Positions 63,218-64,000 of a stretch of DNA of 64,000 nt are shown here, piece by piece. Numbering within the stretch: position 1 is the stretch's first letter; every line of letters begins with the position of its first letter. This DNA comes from Mogibacterium timidum ATCC 33093 (lineage in GTDB: Bacteria > Bacillota > Clostridia > Peptostreptococcales > Anaerovoracaceae): assembly GCF_000525775.1 (NCBI RefSeq), contig NZ_JALU01000005.1, positions 59,468 through 123,467 of the forward strand. The letters are read 5' to 3'. Below the pieces are notes generated by a model that ran no database searches, had not been told where the DNA came from, and saw only the letters and a program-made list of their open reading frames with translations. The position numbers were made by a program, and so were the translations under genes.

Positions 63218-63646
63218 ATGTCGATTACAGCTGAAACAGCACAAGCGCATAAAAATGACCCTGCAGTACTATGTTGCAGAGCAGAGGAGGGCACAGTACT
63301 GGAGCCTGCTAACTTTGAGGATCCGGCGATTTTCCCGGATCTTATTGACACAGGGCTGCTCAACGTAGATGGAGCTCTCAAGCTTGGACAGGTGCTCAAC
63401 GGCTCAAAGCTGACCAAGACCGTTGATTCGTTAACACCGGTTACTCCGGACATTGTCGATAAGTATGACGAGGCTGTTGACGATGCAGCAGGAGAATCGG
63501 CAGAAGCTGAAGCAACTGCAGAGACGGCAGTAGCAGCTCCGGCAGTTGGCGGTGAGGTTCAAAACGTAAGTATGTCGGTAGTCGGAGGCGTTGTTAAGCT
63601 CTATATCGGGGAGGGCAAGGACATCGCAATCGAGTTCCCTGTGTAG
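63218..63646 (+). CDS. Free-standing PrdA N-terminal domain protein
   Basis: 142 residues beginning MSITAETAQAHKNDPAVLCC, then RAEEGTVLEPANFEDPAIFP and GQVLNGSKLTKTVDSLTPVT. In my memory this is the N-terminal region of clostridial PrdA. An Ala/Glu-rich linker (about 85-110) leads to GGVVKLYIGEGKDIAIEFPV (123-142), after which the protein stops. The PrdA at 19109 begins with the equivalent segment GGLLKIDIAEGKEIHLEIPV, so the two together would make one normal-length PrdA. GGAGG sits 8 nt before the ATG and a terminator follows. Either a truncated prdA or a separately encoded subunit. Confidence 0.72.
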   Translation: MSITAETAQAHKNDPAVLCCRAEEGTVLEPANFEDPAIFPDLIDTGLLNVDGALKLGQVLNGSKLTKTVDSLTPVTPDIVDKYDEAVDDAAGESAEAEATAETAVAAPAVGGEVQNVSMSVVGGVVKLYIGEGKDIAIEFPV

Positions 63647-63704
63647 GGCTTCAGCCTGCATATACTACATAGATAACAAGTATAGACAAATTGATTTACT
63701 CCTT

Positions 63705-63735
63705 GAGTCGGGCTTAGCCCGGCTCTTTGCTTTTT
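63705..63735 (+). terminator. Terminator after the PrdA-domain gene
   Basis: GAGTCGGGC (63705-63713) pairs with GCCCGGCTC (63717-63725), one G-T wobble, TTA loop, followed by TTTGCTTTTT. Confidence 0.82.
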
Positions 63736-63746
63736 GATGTAAATTT

Positions 63747-63952
63747 AGGCTTATAGGACAATTCATATAAATTGATGTCGACTGTAGGTAATTACCATTC
63801 TACCAATCTATAATCCTAATCTACAAGACGATAAGACGAAATAACCGGTAAATTAATACAACGAAATAACTGCCAAAGTAATACATTTCTATAGCATCTA
63901 TAGCAAATAACCTCAAATGGCAGTTATCATATAAAAAGAGGCTTATAGGACA
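63747..63952. repeat. Direct repeat and long inverted repeat at the right edge
   Basis: AGGCTTATAGGACA occurs at 63747-63760 and 63939-63952. Between them ATAACTGCCA (63866-63875) and TGGCAGTTAT (63918-63927) form a perfect 10-bp inverted repeat around 42 nt. No gene is seen from 63647 to the end of the window. Confidence 0.55.
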
Positions 63953-64000
63953 AAAAACGTGTTTTGCTAATCCCAGTAAGAAGGATAATTGTCCTCTCTA

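Overview
The window looks like a chromosome segment of an anaerobic, amino-acid-fermenting Clostridia (Firmicutes). Evidence seen: purine-rich Shine-Dalgarno sites, a D-proline reductase locus with an in-frame UGA selenocysteine codon, a proline racemase, an ornithine-racemase-like enzyme, class III fructose bisphosphatase, a class B sortase, and the Firmicutes-style order tmk - holB - ricT - tRNA methyltransferase. A member of the Peptostreptococcales/Anaerovoracaceae is my best guess. No rRNA or marker gene in the window fixes the genus.

Layout. 1-6.1 kb: end of a SnoaL-like gene, an Rrf2 regulator, a SirTM-type sirtuin with degraded zinc ligands, a frameshifted flavodoxin lipoprotein, a hydrolase remnant, sortase B, a PLP aminotransferase and a nitroreductase. 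6.2-13.3 kb: a visibly AT-richer island that starts with a truncated mobile-element (LPD-type) protein and carries a TetR regulator, a three-domain ECF transporter fusion, an S component and a decayed ABC exporter. 13.4-17.7 kb: a second TetR plus an intact heterodimeric ABC exporter related to the decayed one. 17.9-23.7 kb: a LysR regulator divergent from a D-proline reductase operon (PrdA lacking its N-terminal domain, a CBO2463-type small protein, selenoprotein PrdB, a TauE/SafE permease, proline racemase). 24-33 kb: a GH114-like lipoprotein, a phosphoribosyltransferase, two tandem acyl-CoA ligases, an ornithine/alanine racemase, greA and lysS.

33-46 kb is accessory. An AlbA_2 protein, an AAA ATPase and a subtilisin-like protease (an IetAS-like pair, candidate anti-phage module) lie between the intact lysS and a partial second copy of the lysS 3' end. 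That second copy is itself split by an IS110-family element. Further along are IS110 and IS256 fragments, a frameshifted hydrolase and several small unknown genes. 46-63 kb is housekeeping: msrAB, an ArsC/Spx-like protein, adenine deaminase, CCA transferase, gltX, tmk, holB, ricT, trmN6-like, murA, fbp, an SDR and tRNA-Arg(ACG). At 63.2 kb a free-standing 142-residue gene resembles the N-terminal domain that is missing from the PrdA at 19.1 kb.

How it fits together: proline racemase supplies D-proline to the PrdA/PrdB selenoenzyme in a Stickland-type fermentation. The two halves of PrdA appear to be encoded 44 kb apart. No PrdC, PrdD or PrdE gene, selenocysteine machinery gene or CRISPR array is visible here. 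All family assignments are from reading motifs and memory of the families; no searches were run.
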